64,000 bases of DNA from AC-51 sp964535065 (GCA_964535065.1 CAZHRY010000001.1:44009-108008), one strand, 5' to 3'; positions 16,341 through 24,985 are shown, counted from the first letter of the stretch. The notes: generated from the letters alone by a model not told the origin. Numbers and translations are program-made.

Positions 16341-16780
16341 ACGCCCGTCCCATACTGGATCGGCTCGGGCTCGGGCTTGGTCTGAAGGTTGAAGGGAAGG
16401 CGAGCGTGCTCCGATCCATCGACCGTCAGCACGAATTCGTATCTTCCCTCCTGTTCGAACACGAGCCCGTCCAGGTTCAACGCCAGCGTGACGTTGGCCT
16501 CGCCCTCGGGCGAGCTGAAGGGTAGCTCGAGCCCGGTCCTCGGCATGCCGTCGGCGTCGGCTCCGAAGGGGCGGGTCCTGCCCTCAGGCCCATTGAGGGT
16601 GAGCATGAGGCGATGGGCGCCTGCCTCCGAGGCCGAGGTCCTCACCATCACGCCTATCCCGACGCGGTCATGGCGGGTCGGAAGTGCCTGGGCGTGCAGA
16701 ACCCGCCATCCGACACCAAGCGCGTGGAGCTTGCCACCGGCCGCCTGGACCGAGTCGGCGAGGAACGCGACGACTTCCAT
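16331..16780 (-). CDS. DUF6941-like hypothetical protein, antisense between tdh and kbl
   Basis: 149 residues starting at ATG 16780. The N-terminus (MEVVAFLADSVQAAGGKLHALGVGW) and the later beta-rich part (VMVRTSASEAGAHRLMLTL, GRYEFVLTVDG) fit my recollection of the DUF6941 family of actinobacteria; I cannot confirm this by search. No signal peptide or membrane segment is seen, and function is unknown. The gene lies on the opposite strand between tdh and kbl, overlapping the 3' end of tdh by 10 bases and facing away from kbl. A minus-strand TAGGAT lies 9 bases before its ATG, so it may also be leaderless. Confidence 0.7.
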   Translation of the reverse strand: MEVVAFLADSVQAAGGKLHALGVGWRVLHAQALPTRHDRVGIGVMVRTSASEAGAHRLMLTLNGPEGRTRPFGADADGMPRTGLELPFSSPEGEANVTLALNLDGLVFEQEGRYEFVLTVDGSEHARLPFNLQTKPEPEPIQYGTGVYL

Positions 16781-16832
16781 CAGGAGTGCATCCTACGGCC
16801 CAGCGATAGGGTTGTAGAGCGGAGGTGATGGG

Positions 16833-18014
16833 GTGAGCGGTTCGCTGGACTTCCTGAAGGAGGAGCTGGCCAAGCTGGATGCAGCCGGTCTGCTCCTGCA
16901 TCCCAGGACGCTCGAAGGCCCGACAGGCGCGCGCGCCGTGTTCGACGGGAGGCCGGTGATCAACCTGGCTTCGAACAACTACCTCGGTCTGGCCGGGCAT
17001 CCGCGGATGAACGAGGCGGCCGCAAGGGCCGCGGCCGAGTTCGGCGCCGGTACGGGAGCCGTCCGGACGATCGCCGGAACGATGACCATGCACAGGGAAC
17101 TGGAAGACAGATTCGCGGCTTTCAAACATGCGGAGGCCGCGTTGATGTTCCAGTCCGGGTTCACGGCGAACTCGGGGACGGTCGCCGCTTTGCTGTCCAA
17201 GGGAGACGTCATCGTGTCGGACCGGCTCAACCACGCCTCGATCATCGACGGCGCGAGGCTCTCCAGGGCCCAGATCCGGGTCTTCGAGCACAAGGATGTC
17301 GAGCACGCCGACCGACTCCTCTCGGAGGCGGCGAGCGAGAACGGGCGCCGCCTGCTGATCACCGACGGCGTCTTCTCGATGGATGGTGACATCGCCCCGC
17401 TCCCCGCGCTCGTGGATGTGGCGGAACGCCACGGGGCGATCATGATGGTGGACGACGCTCACGCATCGGGTGTACTGGGAGCCGGCGGCGCGGGGACGGT
17501 CGATCACTTCGGCCTCCACGGGCGCGTGGACATCCAGGTGGGGACCCTTTCCAAGGCGATCGGCGTGCTTGGTGGCTTCATCGCCGGGCCGGCGCACCTG
17601 ATCGAGTGGCTGCAGAACCGGGGCCGGCCCTACCTGTTCTCGACCAGTGCCCCGCCCGCCGTGGTCGCTGCCTGCATGGAGGCGCTCGAGATCATCCGCG
17701 ACGAGCCCGAGAGGCTGGAGCGCCTCTGGTCGAACACGCGCGCCTTCAAGGAAGGCCTGCACGCCCTGGGGTTCGACACAGGCATGAGCGAGACTCCGAT
17801 CACGCCGGTGATCACGGGCGATGAAACCGCGACCCAGCGTTTGGCCGCTCGGTTGTTCGAGGAAGGTGTGTTCGCCCCGGCGATCGTCTATCCGACCGTG
17901 GCGCAGGGTTCGGCCAGGGTGCGGACGATCGTGACCGCGAACCACACCGAAGACGACCTGGGCCAAGCCCTCGAGGTGTTCCGCACGGTCGGTCGGGAGC
18001 TAGGCCTGGTCTAG
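16833..18014 (+). CDS. kbl: Glycine C-acetyltransferase (2-amino-3-ketobutyrate CoA ligase)
   Basis: 393 residues from GTG 16833, preceded by GGAGGTG and a TAGGGT that may be a -10. PLP enzyme of the alpha-oxoamine synthase family; it cleaves 2-amino-3-ketobutyrate with CoA to glycine and acetyl-CoA. Clear motifs are NLASNNYLGLAGHPR, GAGTGAVRTIAGTM, FQSGFTANSG, SDRLNHASIIDG, the PLP ring-stacking and phosphate region MMVDDAHASGVLG, and the Schiff-base lysine in GTLSKAIGVLGG. The Thr-Met pair after IAG matches Kbl. With tdh it forms the threonine degradation pathway. Confidence 0.95.
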   Translation: MSGSLDFLKEELAKLDAAGLLLHPRTLEGPTGARAVFDGRPVINLASNNYLGLAGHPRMNEAAARAAAEFGAGTGAVRTIAGTMTMHRELEDRFAAFKHAEAALMFQSGFTANSGTVAALLSKGDVIVSDRLNHASIIDGARLSRAQIRVFEHKDVEHADRLLSEAASENGRRLLITDGVFSMDGDIAPLPALVDVAERHGAIMMVDDAHASGVLGAGGAGTVDHFGLHGRVDIQVGTLSKAIGVLGGFIAGPAHLIEWLQNRGRPYLFSTSAPPAVVAACMEALEIIRDEPERLERLWSNTRAFKEGLHALGFDTGMSETPITPVITGDETATQRLAARLFEEGVFAPAIVYPTVAQGSARVRTIVTANHTEDDLGQALEVFRTVGRELGLV

Positions 18015-18017
18015 GCG

Positions 18018-18707
18018 TCAGTGAGCCGAGAGCTGAGACTGCAGCCCCGCCAGCAATAGGTCGAGCCCGAAGTCGAATTGCTCGTCGGGGTCGCAGTCGG
18101 CCATGATGGCGAGCGAGGCGGCAAGCGCCGGGAACTCGTCCACAGGGAGGGAGCGGGCGAGTTCCCGGGCGGATGGAGTGTCGCCCCGGAAGGCGGAGGA
18201 GCCGAACATCTGCCCGACCTCCATCATCACGAAGCCCATGATGTAGCCGCCGAACACGTGGAAGGCCTTCACCGTGTCGAGCTGGTTCAGGCCGAGCCGG
18301 CCCAGGATCTCGAGCGCGATCTCAATGGGGATCAGCGCCTTCGGATCCGAAAGCGGTTTCTGCCTCTCGGCGAACAGCGACATCACGTTGGGGTGAGACT
18401 TCAGGATCCGCCGCCACTCATGGGCGATGTCGCGTGCGCTGGCGTACAGGTCAGCCTGATCCTCGGGTAGCTGGAAGTCCCTCATGACGCAGGAGCACAC
18501 GCCGTCGAGGAGGTCCTCCTTGTCGCGAACGTGGTTGTAGAGGGACATGGCCTCCACGCCGACCTCCCGGGCGACGCGGCGCATCGTCACGGCGTCGAGG
18601 CCCTCCTCGTCCATGATCTTCATGGCGGCCTGGATGATCTTGTCCTTGGTTAGACGCCCGCGGACCGGAGGGGCATCCGAGCCCCTGGGTTTCGTCCTGT
18701 ATGGCAT
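18018..18707 (-). CDS. TetR/AcrR family transcriptional regulator
   Basis: 229 residues from ATG 18707, chosen for the AGGAAG ribosome-binding site about 8 bases upstream; a GTG at 18740 would extend into the putative promoter. The N-terminal helix-turn-helix domain reads LTKDKIIQAAMKIMDEEG, then VTMRRVAREVGVEAMSLYNHV, diagnostic of TetR. The C-terminal part (DEQFDFGLDLLLAGL near the end) resembles the classic tetracycline-repressor C-terminal domain. The gene is divergent from an MMPL transporter, so repression of that pump is the obvious proposal. The intergenic region contains an 8-base palindrome at 18762-18769 just after the pump's -10. The stop lies 3 bases from that of kbl. Confidence 0.9.
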   Translation of the reverse strand: MPYRTKPRGSDAPPVRGRLTKDKIIQAAMKIMDEEGLDAVTMRRVAREVGVEAMSLYNHVRDKEDLLDGVCSCVMRDFQLPEDQADLYASARDIAHEWRRILKSHPNVMSLFAERQKPLSDPKALIPIEIALEILGRLGLNQLDTVKAFHVFGGYIMGFVMMEVGQMFGSSAFRGDTPSARELARSLPVDEFPALAASLAIMADCDPDEQFDFGLDLLLAGLQSQLSAH

Positions 18708-18731
18708 ATCGTGGCTTCCTTGAGATCGGGG

Positions 18732-18760
18732 TTGACTCACTTACGGCGTATGTATATCCT
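18732..18760 (+). promoter_or_regulatory. Putative promoter of the MMPL transporter gene
   Basis: TTGACT (18732-18737), a 17-base spacer and TATCCT (18755-18760) point towards the transporter gene. This is the best-spaced -35/-10 pair in the region. The divergent TetR gene begins only 25 bases away. Confidence 0.5.
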
Positions 18761-18761
18761 C

Positions 18762-18769
18762 ACGTACGT
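18762..18769. promoter_or_regulatory. Palindrome ACGTACGT, candidate TetR operator
   Basis: The perfect palindrome ACGTACGT lies immediately after the putative -10, where a bound repressor would block initiation. Imperfect flanking half-sites (TATGTATA on the left, GCATACA on the right) suggest a larger operator. Assignment to the neighbouring TetR protein is inference. Confidence 0.35.
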
Positions 18770-18833
18770 TGTAAGCATACACTGTACATCAAATAGCCCG
18801 AGAACTCTTGCTTAGGAAGGGAAGGGGGGCATC

Positions 18834-21170
18834 ATGAGGATCGATCCGGAGTCGCTGGCCAGGGCCAGCAGCCGGCATCCCTGGCGGGTGATCGCCATCT
18901 GGGTCTTGATCGTGACGGGGCTTGGTTTCGTGTCGGGCAGGTTCCTTGGCGGAGCCCTGACTAACGACATCGCCTTCACGAACGAGCCCGAGTCGATCAG
19001 GGCGATGGACCTGATCGAAGAGAAGGTCACCGGGGAGCAGCGCGATACCGAGTTCATCATCGTGAAGAGCTCGTCGCTCGCGGTGGAGGATCCCGCGTTC
19101 CAGGAGTACGTGCAGAAGGTCCGAGAAGAGGTACTCGCGCTCGGCGAGGAGGTCGTGGCGCCGCCGCCCGAAGGGCAGCAGTCGAGCATAGTGACCGTCT
19201 ACGACCTTCGGGCGGCGGCGGACGCCGCCGAGACACCCGAGGAGCAGGTGGAACTGGAGCGCCAGGCCGACCAGCTCGTGTCGTTCGACGGTAAGGGAAC
19301 CCTGATCCCCGTACCGATCGTGGACATCGAGAGCGACACGATCGAGGAGCTCCGCGGAGTGGTGGACGAGCAGCCCCAGGATGGCTTCTCCCTCCTGCTC
19401 GCAGGCCAGGGCACGCTCCAGGACGACTCCTTGGAGGTGGCCGAGGAGGACCTGCGGCAGGGCGAAGGCATCGGGTTGCTCTTCGCGCTCGTGGTTCTAG
19501 TGGTCGTCTTCGGCGCGATCATCGCAGCCCTCCTTCCCGTGAGCATGGCGATGGTCTCGATCCCGATCGCGCTGGGTCTGGTCGCGGGCATCCACGAGGT
19601 GTTCGACGTCAAGTTCAGCGTCTTCACCTCCAACATCGCATCGATGATCGGACTGGCCGTCGGTATCGACTACGCCCTTTTCATCGTGGCGAGGTACCGC
19701 GAGGAGAGGATGAAGGGGTTCGACAAGCACGGGGCGATCGCGGCCAGCGGCGCCACAGCTAGCCGTGCCGTGTTCTTCAGCGGGCTGACCGTTGTGTTCG
19801 CACTTCTCGGTATGTTCATCCTGCCCACCACGATCTTCCGCGCGATGGCGACGGGCTCGATCTTGGTGGTCCTGGCCTCGATCGCCGCGACACTGACCCT
19901 GCTGCCCGCAGTGCTCTCGCTGTTCGGAGACAGGATCAACTGGCCGAGGTTCACGAAGCGGGCGCGCTTGGAGGGCCACCACGACCCTCAGGGCGGGTTC
20001 TGGGATCGCTTCACCCGGACGGTCATGGCCCGGCCCGTGGTGTTCATGCTTGGAGCGGTTGTGCTGCTCGCCGCGCTGGGGAGCGCGTACTTCACCATCG
20101 ACAAGGGCACCACGCAGAGTGCGGCCACGCTGCCGGACGAGGTCGAGTCCAAGCAGGCGTTCCTGTCGCTGGTCAACGACTTCGGACTAGGCGGCCAGAC
20201 GCAACCTGTGCAGATAGTGGTGAAGGCGCCTTTCGAGGACCAGGTGACACAGCAGGTGGTATCCGAGATCCAAGGCGGGATCGCTTCGATCGGCGCTCTC
20301 TCGCCGGAGAGCACCGTGCAGCCGGCGCCCGATGGCTCCTTGGTCGTGGTGAACGCCGTGCCCTCTGGCGACGCCTTCTCTCAGCCCGTGTTCGATGCTG
20401 TGGAAGCTCTCAGGGAGGACGTCATCCCCGCTGCCACCGAAGGGACGGGGATCGAGGCTCTCGTCGGCGGGCAGCCGGCCATCTTCACCGACTTCCTGTC
20501 GCAGGTGGACACCTACCAGCCGTGGGTGTTCGCGCTGGTGCTGAGCCTGTCGTTCCTGCTGCTCACGATGGTGTTCCGGTCGATCGTTGTTCCGATCAAG
20601 GCGGTCATCATGAACCTGCTGTCCGTGGGCGCGGCGTACGGCGCCATCGTGCTGGTCTTCCAGCACGGCTGGGGGATCGGCATCTTCAACGCCCTCGGCT
20701 TCAAGTTCCAGCAGGTCGAATCGATCGAGGCGTGGCTGCCTCTGATGCTGTTCTCGATCCTGTTCGGGCTTTCGATGGACTACCACGTGTTCCTCCTCAG
20801 CCGAGTCAAGGAGGAGTACGACAAGACTGCAGACAACGACGAAGCCGTGGCGTACGGGCTGAGGACGACGGCTGGGATCATCACCGGCGCAGCGATCATC
20901 ATGGTCGTGGTGTTCACGGCGTTCGCCGCCGGGCGGCTGGTCCCGCTGCAGCAGATGGGTTTCGGTCTCGCCGTCGCGGTGTTCATGGACGCCACCATCG
21001 TCCGGTCGGTACTGGTGCCTTCCACGATGAAGCTGCTCGGCGACCGGAACTGGTACCTTCCGAAGTGGCTCCAGTGGCTCCCGAACCTGAACATCGAAGG
21101 CCACGAGCCCCCGGTTCCGGTGGTCGTTCCCGAGCCGCCGATAGCCGTCGTGACCGAGATGGCCGACTGA
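18834..21170 (+). CDS. MMPL family (RND-type) transporter
   Basis: 778 residues from ATG 18834, with a purine-rich AGGAAGGGAAGGGGGG ribosome-binding region. The layout is typical: one N-terminal membrane helix (about 20-40), a periplasm-like loop (about 45-215), a block of membrane helices (about 218-370), a second helix and loop (about 398-560), and a last membrane block (about 562-735). The motifs GLAVGIDYALFIVARYREER and GLSMDYHVFLLSRVKEEY mark the paired proton-relay regions of MMPL proteins. It should export lipids or hydrophobic drugs using the proton gradient; the substrate is not predictable. Position opposite a TetR gene suggests inducible efflux. Confidence 0.93.
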   Translation: MRIDPESLARASSRHPWRVIAIWVLIVTGLGFVSGRFLGGALTNDIAFTNEPESIRAMDLIEEKVTGEQRDTEFIIVKSSSLAVEDPAFQEYVQKVREEVLALGEEVVAPPPEGQQSSIVTVYDLRAAADAAETPEEQVELERQADQLVSFDGKGTLIPVPIVDIESDTIEELRGVVDEQPQDGFSLLLAGQGTLQDDSLEVAEEDLRQGEGIGLLFALVVLVVVFGAIIAALLPVSMAMVSIPIALGLVAGIHEVFDVKFSVFTSNIASMIGLAVGIDYALFIVARYREERMKGFDKHGAIAASGATASRAVFFSGLTVVFALLGMFILPTTIFRAMATGSILVVLASIAATLTLLPAVLSLFGDRINWPRFTKRARLEGHHDPQGGFWDRFTRTVMARPVVFMLGAVVLLAALGSAYFTIDKGTTQSAATLPDEVESKQAFLSLVNDFGLGGQTQPVQIVVKAPFEDQVTQQVVSEIQGGIASIGALSPESTVQPAPDGSLVVVNAVPSGDAFSQPVFDAVEALREDVIPAATEGTGIEALVGGQPAIFTDFLSQVDTYQPWVFALVLSLSFLLLTMVFRSIVVPIKAVIMNLLSVGAAYGAIVLVFQHGWGIGIFNALGFKFQQVESIEAWLPLMLFSILFGLSMDYHVFLLSRVKEEYDKTADNDEAVAYGLRTTAGIITGAAIIMVVVFTAFAAGRLVPLQQMGFGLAVAVFMDATIVRSVLVPSTMKLLGDRNWYLPKWLQWLPNLNIEGHEPPVPVVVPEPPIAVVTEMAD

Positions 21171-21176
21171 AGACAT

Positions 21177-21197
21177 GGGGGGCGCCCGCGCGCCCCC
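21177..21197 (+). terminator. GC-rich hairpin after MMPL gene
   Basis: An 8-base-pair stem (21178-21185 with 21190-21197, all G/C) and a 4-base loop lie 6 bases after the stop. No U-tract follows; the downstream stretch is C-rich, so termination is plausible but not certain. Confidence 0.45.
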
Positions 21198-21220
21198 GCC
21201 CCCCCGCCCCCCACAAGCTG

Positions 21221-21226
21221 TAGCCT
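21221..21226 (+). promoter_or_regulatory. Putative -10 TAGCCT for leaderless start at 21233
   Basis: TAGCCT is followed by 6 bases and the GTG at 21233. There is no Shine-Dalgarno sequence, and a C-rich tract lies upstream, so the GTG is probably the transcript's 5' end. Confidence 0.38.
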
Positions 21227-21232
21227 CACGCC

Positions 21233-22141
21233 GTGGGGACCGAACACGACGCCGTTAGACGCGCCCTCGGCCAGGTCGGTGCCTGGACGTTCGCTTTCGA
21301 TTCGAGGAAGGCCGCCCAGGTGGCTGCGGACGCCCGCGAGATCGAAGGCCTCGGCTACACGGCGCTCTGGGTGCCAGAGGGCGGAGGCTCACGCGACATC
21401 GTGGGGCACCTGTCGTTCCTGCTGTCGTCCACCGACAGGATCACGGTGGCCAGCGGGATAGCCAACATCACCGCCCGGCAGCCCGAGGTCCTGCAGGCCG
21501 GCGCCACGCTGCTGGCCGACGCGCACCCGGGCAGACTCGTTCTCGGCGTCGGAGTGGGTCACGAGTACACGACCGAGCGCCGTGGCTTCGGGTGGGACCG
21601 GCCCGTAGCTCGCACGCGCGCTTACCTGGACCAGATGGACGCCGCCGCCGAGACCTGGCCGGTTCCCGAGCCGCCGGTCAGAAGGTTGCTGGCGGCGCTC
21701 GGCGACTCGATGCTCCGGCTTTCGGCCGAGCGCGCCCTGGGGGCGCACACCTACTTCGTTCCACCCGAGCACACAGCGCGTGCGCGTGGAGTCCTAGGAC
21801 CCGAGCCCGTGCTGGCCGTGGAGCTGACCGTCGTTCTGTCGCCGGATCCCGAGCAGGCGCGCCGCATCGCTCGGGCCTGGACGGTGCACTACCTCGAACT
21901 TCCCAACTACGCGAAGAACTGGATGCGCCTGGGTTTCTCCGAGGAGGACGTGGCCGGCGCCGGCAGCGACCGCCTCGTGGATGCCGGTGTGGCATGGGGG
22001 AGCGTCGAAGACGTGAGCGCCCGGGCCCTGCAGCATCTCGACGCCGGCGCCGACCACGTCTGCATCCAGGTGATCTCGGACGACGACACCGACGTGTGCC
22101 TTCCCCAGCTCGGTGAGCTGGCTGCAGCCTTGATCGCCTAG
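21233..22141 (+). CDS. LLM-class F420-dependent oxidoreductase (TIGR03620-like)
   Basis: 302 residues from GTG 21233. Luciferase-like TIM-barrel flavin/F420 enzyme. The segments REIEGLGYTALWVPEG, TDRITVASGIANI and PGRLVLGVGVGHEYTTERRGFGW match my memory of the TIGR03620 subgroup of probable F420-dependent oxidoreductases. Such proteins reduce or oxidise unknown substrates with coenzyme F420, a cofactor common in actinobacteria. No F420 biosynthesis gene is in the window. The stop TAG overlaps the stop of the convergent AlkD-like gene in a CTAG palindrome. It may be read independently of the upstream MMPL gene because a hairpin separates them. Confidence 0.85.
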   Translation: MGTEHDAVRRALGQVGAWTFAFDSRKAAQVAADAREIEGLGYTALWVPEGGGSRDIVGHLSFLLSSTDRITVASGIANITARQPEVLQAGATLLADAHPGRLVLGVGVGHEYTTERRGFGWDRPVARTRAYLDQMDAAAETWPVPEPPVRRLLAALGDSMLRLSAERALGAHTYFVPPEHTARARGVLGPEPVLAVELTVVLSPDPEQARRIARAWTVHYLELPNYAKNWMRLGFSEEDVAGAGSDRLVDAGVAWGSVEDVSARALQHLDAGADHVCIQVISDDDTDVCLPQLGELAAALIA

Positions 22142-22788
22142 AGGCCCAGCCGCTCCCGGACGGCGTCGCTCCTCAGCTCTCGTAGGACGTCTCGCGCCAC
22201 CCACCTGCCTCCTCTGGAGCCGGAGCGCACGGCCTCTGCGAGGATCCTCTCTGCTTCGGCGGCTGCGGCTCCGTTCAGCGCTCGGTTGCGCTTGCCGATC
22301 TGCCGCAGGGCCCAGCTCACCGCCTTCTTCACCTCGTTGCGCTCGTCCATCGCGGCGCGCCGGATAACAGGGAAGAGCCGGGTGAAGGCTGCGTCCTTCG
22401 CCGCCTTGTCGCCCACGGCTCGCCTGGCGATCATCGCGAACGCGCATCTTCTGACGAACGGCTCTTCGCGCTTGGCCCAGTCTCGGATGGCGGCGTCACG
22501 GTGCGGCGTTGACGCGAACAGGTCGGCAGCGAAGTCGCCCACGTCCCACGAGTCGATGTCCTTGACCCAGGAGTCCATCTCTCGCCGTAAAATCGACGAC
22601 GGATCGGCGACCAGCGTGGCCAGCATCCTCGCCTCGTGCACCCCGGACCTCCAGAGAGCCAGCGCGAGGGTGTGGTCCTGTCCGGCCCGCTTGGCTATGC
22701 GCCTGATGTCCGGCACCGACACGCCTAGGGCCCGGCTCACCTCGATGCCGACATGCGCCATGCCCGGTTTGCGCGACGGGTCGGACAC
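22138..22788 (-). CDS. DNA alkylation repair protein, AlkD-like HEAT-repeat
   Basis: 216 residues from GTG 22788. The sequence MAHVGIEVSRALGVSVPDIRRIAK, then LWRSGVHEARMLATLVADP, WVKDIDSWDVGDFAADLF and RRCAFAMIARRAV, fits the AlkC/AlkD superfamily of all-helical glycosylases that excise alkylated purines. The start is odd: codons upstream in the same frame would encode EALAALRAV, which looks like the family's normal N-terminus, but they run into a TGA within about 30 bases, and an ATG at 22816 is one frame off. Either the protein starts late at GTG or there is a one-base frameshift in the sequence or gene. Function otherwise seems preserved. Confidence 0.78.
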   Translation of the reverse strand: MSDPSRKPGMAHVGIEVSRALGVSVPDIRRIAKRAGQDHTLALALWRSGVHEARMLATLVADPSSILRREMDSWVKDIDSWDVGDFAADLFASTPHRDAAIRDWAKREEPFVRRCAFAMIARRAVGDKAAKDAAFTRLFPVIRRAAMDERNEVKKAVSWALRQIGKRNRALNGAAAAEAERILAEAVRSGSRGGRWVARDVLRELRSDAVRERLGL

Positions 22789-22863
22789 GGCCCGTAGTGC
22801 GGCGAGCGCCTCTCATGCTTGCACCGCCGTTCAGCCTACCGGCGCGCCTGGGAACATCAGGGC

Positions 22864-23265
22864 GTGCGATTCACCGATGGTTCCCGGCGAGCCCGGATGG
22901 CGATGGCCGTCGACGGGGTGGCGCTAGCACTCTTCGTCGTGACCGGCTCGCGCTTCCACCAGGACGCCACCCCGCTGGCGGTCTTCCTGAGGAATGCCGT
23001 GCCGTTCGGCGGCGCGTGGCTGTTCTTCTCTGCGATCCTCGGCACCTACCGGCCCGTGAGCTGGGGCGGGTTGCTCAAGACGTGGGCCGCCGTGGTGCCC
23101 ATGGGCTTGATCCTGAGGGCGGTTTGGATGGGTGCGCCTCTCGGGCCCTGGAACAGATCATTCGTCATCGCTGCGGCGGGATTCACGCTCGCGTTCCTGG
23201 TCGGGGGACGGCTGCTGCTGTCGGTGGGGATCCGTAGGCGACCTTCCAGCGGGAGGCAAGGATGA
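22864..23265 (+). CDS. DUF3054-like integral membrane protein
   Basis: 133 residues from GTG 22864 (MRFTDGSRRARMAMAVDG); a TTG at 22819 would lengthen it. Four hydrophobic segments are visible, with the pattern GVALALFVVTGSRFH, VPFGGAWLFFSAILGTYRPV and NRSFVIAAAGFTLAFLVGGR, which fits the small DUF3054 membrane family of actinobacteria. Function is unknown. Its stop overlaps the ATG of the following FAD oxidoreductase in ATGA, so the two are translationally coupled. Confidence 0.7.
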   Translation: MRFTDGSRRARMAMAVDGVALALFVVTGSRFHQDATPLAVFLRNAVPFGGAWLFFSAILGTYRPVSWGGLLKTWAAVVPMGLILRAVWMGAPLGPWNRSFVIAAAGFTLAFLVGGRLLLSVGIRRRPSSGRQG

Positions 23266-24713
23266 CGCCGAAGATACCGTCCCCGGGCGCGGCCCGGAGC
23301 TTCTGGCTACAAGAGGCCCTGGCGCACGATCCAGGCGACCCCTGCCCTCCCTTGAACTCTCACGTCAAGGCGGACGTGTGCATCGTCGGGGGAGGATTCG
23401 CCGGACTCTGGACGGCCGTCGAGCTGACGCAGCGGGAGCCGGGTCTGCGCGTCGTGTTGCTGGAGCAGGACATAGTGGGAGGGGGAGCCAGCGGACGCAA
23501 CGGCGGGTTCATGTCGTCCTCGTGGTGGGACCTCTCGGGGCTGACGGGGCTGTACGGCGACGAAGAGGGGCTCCGGTACGCGACCGTCCTGGCGGATGCC
23601 GTCGGTGAGGCCGGGAGCTGGATCGAGGCCAGCGGCATCGACTGTTGGTTCCACCACGAGGGAGTGGTCGGAGCGCTCACGGGGGAGTGGCAGAAGTCGA
23701 TCGGCCACGGCTCAGACCCCTTCTGGCATTGCGAGAGGCTCGGCGTGCCGGACCGCATGGTGCGTCTCTCGGCAGAGGAAACGCGTGCCTACGCGGATTC
23801 GCCGAGGTTCGTGGGGGGCTCGTTCATCCGTGACAGCGCCATCTGCCAGCCGGCGCGACTGGCGAGGGGGATGCGCCGAGTTCTCCTGGAGCGGAACGTC
23901 AGGATCTTCGAAGGGACCAAGGCCGCCGGCGTGGAGGACGTGCGTGGAGCCGCCGTGATCCGGACCGGGGAGGGGGCGGTCAAGGCCGATCAGGCCGTAC
24001 TGACGGCCGGCTCATGGGCTGCCGAGTGGCCGGCCTTCCGCAGGAGCTTCGTCGTCGTGGCCGACTACGTGGTTGCGACCGAGCCGATCCCCGAGAAGCT
24101 CGAGCGGATCGGCTGGACCAGCGGCGTCGGCATAGGGGACGGCCGCGAGTGGCTCTACTACCTCCGGCCCACCGATGACGGCCGGATCGTGATCGGCGGC
24201 GGGACGGGCCGGGTGGCCTTCGGGAACCGGGCGGGGGCTCGTTCGATGACGCACGTCGAGCGGGTGGCCAAGGTGGCGGCGGAGGGCCTGCTGTGGATGT
24301 TCCCGCAGCTCGAGGGGACGAGGTTGACGCACGCCTGGGGCGGGCCGATGGACATGAGCGCGACGCTCGTGCCTTTCTACCGGAGCCTGGCGCCGGGCAA
24401 CGTGCACGCGGGTCTGGGGTTCAGCGGCCACGGCTTGACCCAGACGATGGTCGGCGGGCGGATCTTGGCCTCGAAGGTCCTGGGGGTGAAGGACCGGTGG
24501 ACGCAGCTCGCCGTCAACCGTCCTGAACTGGCGAAGGTGCCGCCGGAGCCGTTCAGGTGGCCTGCGCTGGAGCTGTCGGCTCGGGCGCTGCGGATGGGCG
24601 ATGTCAGGGAGGAAGCGGGGCGGCCGCGCGGGCGCCTGCTGGAGATGATCGGGAGCGCTCCCCTGGCGTACCGTGAGCGACTCATGGGGCGCCCGCGCGG
24701 CCGCCCTCAGTAG
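23262..24713 (+). CDS. FAD-dependent amine oxidoreductase, DAO family (PuuB-like)
   Basis: 483 residues. The dinucleotide-binding motif VCIVGGGFAGLWTAVEL lies at about 42-58, followed by VVLLEQDIVGGGASGRNGGFMSS, the second motif typical of the gamma-glutamylputrescine oxidase/DAO group. LTAGSWAAEWPAF and, near the end, GNVHAGLGFSGHGLTQT complete the family picture. It should oxidise a primary or secondary amine to an aldehyde or imine using FAD and oxygen. The nearby aldehyde dehydrogenase, polyamine transporters and aminotransferase make a polyamine or related amine a sensible substrate, but a glycine-oxidase-like or other amine specificity is not excluded. Translation is coupled to the upstream DUF3054 gene. 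Confidence 0.87.
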   Translation: MTPKIPSPGAARSFWLQEALAHDPGDPCPPLNSHVKADVCIVGGGFAGLWTAVELTQREPGLRVVLLEQDIVGGGASGRNGGFMSSSWWDLSGLTGLYGDEEGLRYATVLADAVGEAGSWIEASGIDCWFHHEGVVGALTGEWQKSIGHGSDPFWHCERLGVPDRMVRLSAEETRAYADSPRFVGGSFIRDSAICQPARLARGMRRVLLERNVRIFEGTKAAGVEDVRGAAVIRTGEGAVKADQAVLTAGSWAAEWPAFRRSFVVVADYVVATEPIPEKLERIGWTSGVGIGDGREWLYYLRPTDDGRIVIGGGTGRVAFGNRAGARSMTHVERVAKVAAEGLLWMFPQLEGTRLTHAWGGPMDMSATLVPFYRSLAPGNVHAGLGFSGHGLTQTMVGGRILASKVLGVKDRWTQLAVNRPELAKVPPEPFRWPALELSARALRMGDVREEAGRPRGRLLEMIGSAPLAYRERLMGRPRGRPQ

Positions 24714-24718
24714 CTGCC

Positions 24719-24985
24719 TCAGTAGCGGTCGTCGCGCGGGCCGGGCAGCCCGCCGGGCTCCCTTCGCGCGTGGGGTTCACCCACGTGGATCCGGGTCTGC
24801 CCTGCAGGCGGCTCGAGGCGCTGCGTGACTCGCTCCAACTTCCTCCTCAGCGCGTAGACGGCAAGCGTCCCCAGCACTACGGCCGTCAGAACGGCCGTCA
24901 GAACGATGAAGGCGACGGCCTTGAGCACGGCGCCGAGCACGCCTGCGATGGCCGCCAGCAGAAGCAGGAATAGGATCACGACCAC
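24719..24985 (-). CDS. Small membrane protein
   Basis: 88 residues from the GTG at 24985. GGAGGA, which overlaps the stop codon of the upstream hydrolase, provides a ribosome-binding site 7 bases before the GTG, so the two genes are probably coupled. Two closely spaced hydrophobic helices (about 2-38 with a central kink) are followed by a basic, Arg-rich tail ending in GPRDDRY. No known family is recognised. A much longer reading in the same frame overlaps the hydrolase and is not credible. Confidence 0.55.
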   Translation of the reverse strand: MVVILFLLLLAAIAGVLGAVLKAVAFIVLTAVLTAVVLGTLAVYALRRKLERVTQRLEPPAGQTRIHVGEPHARREPGGLPGPRDDRY

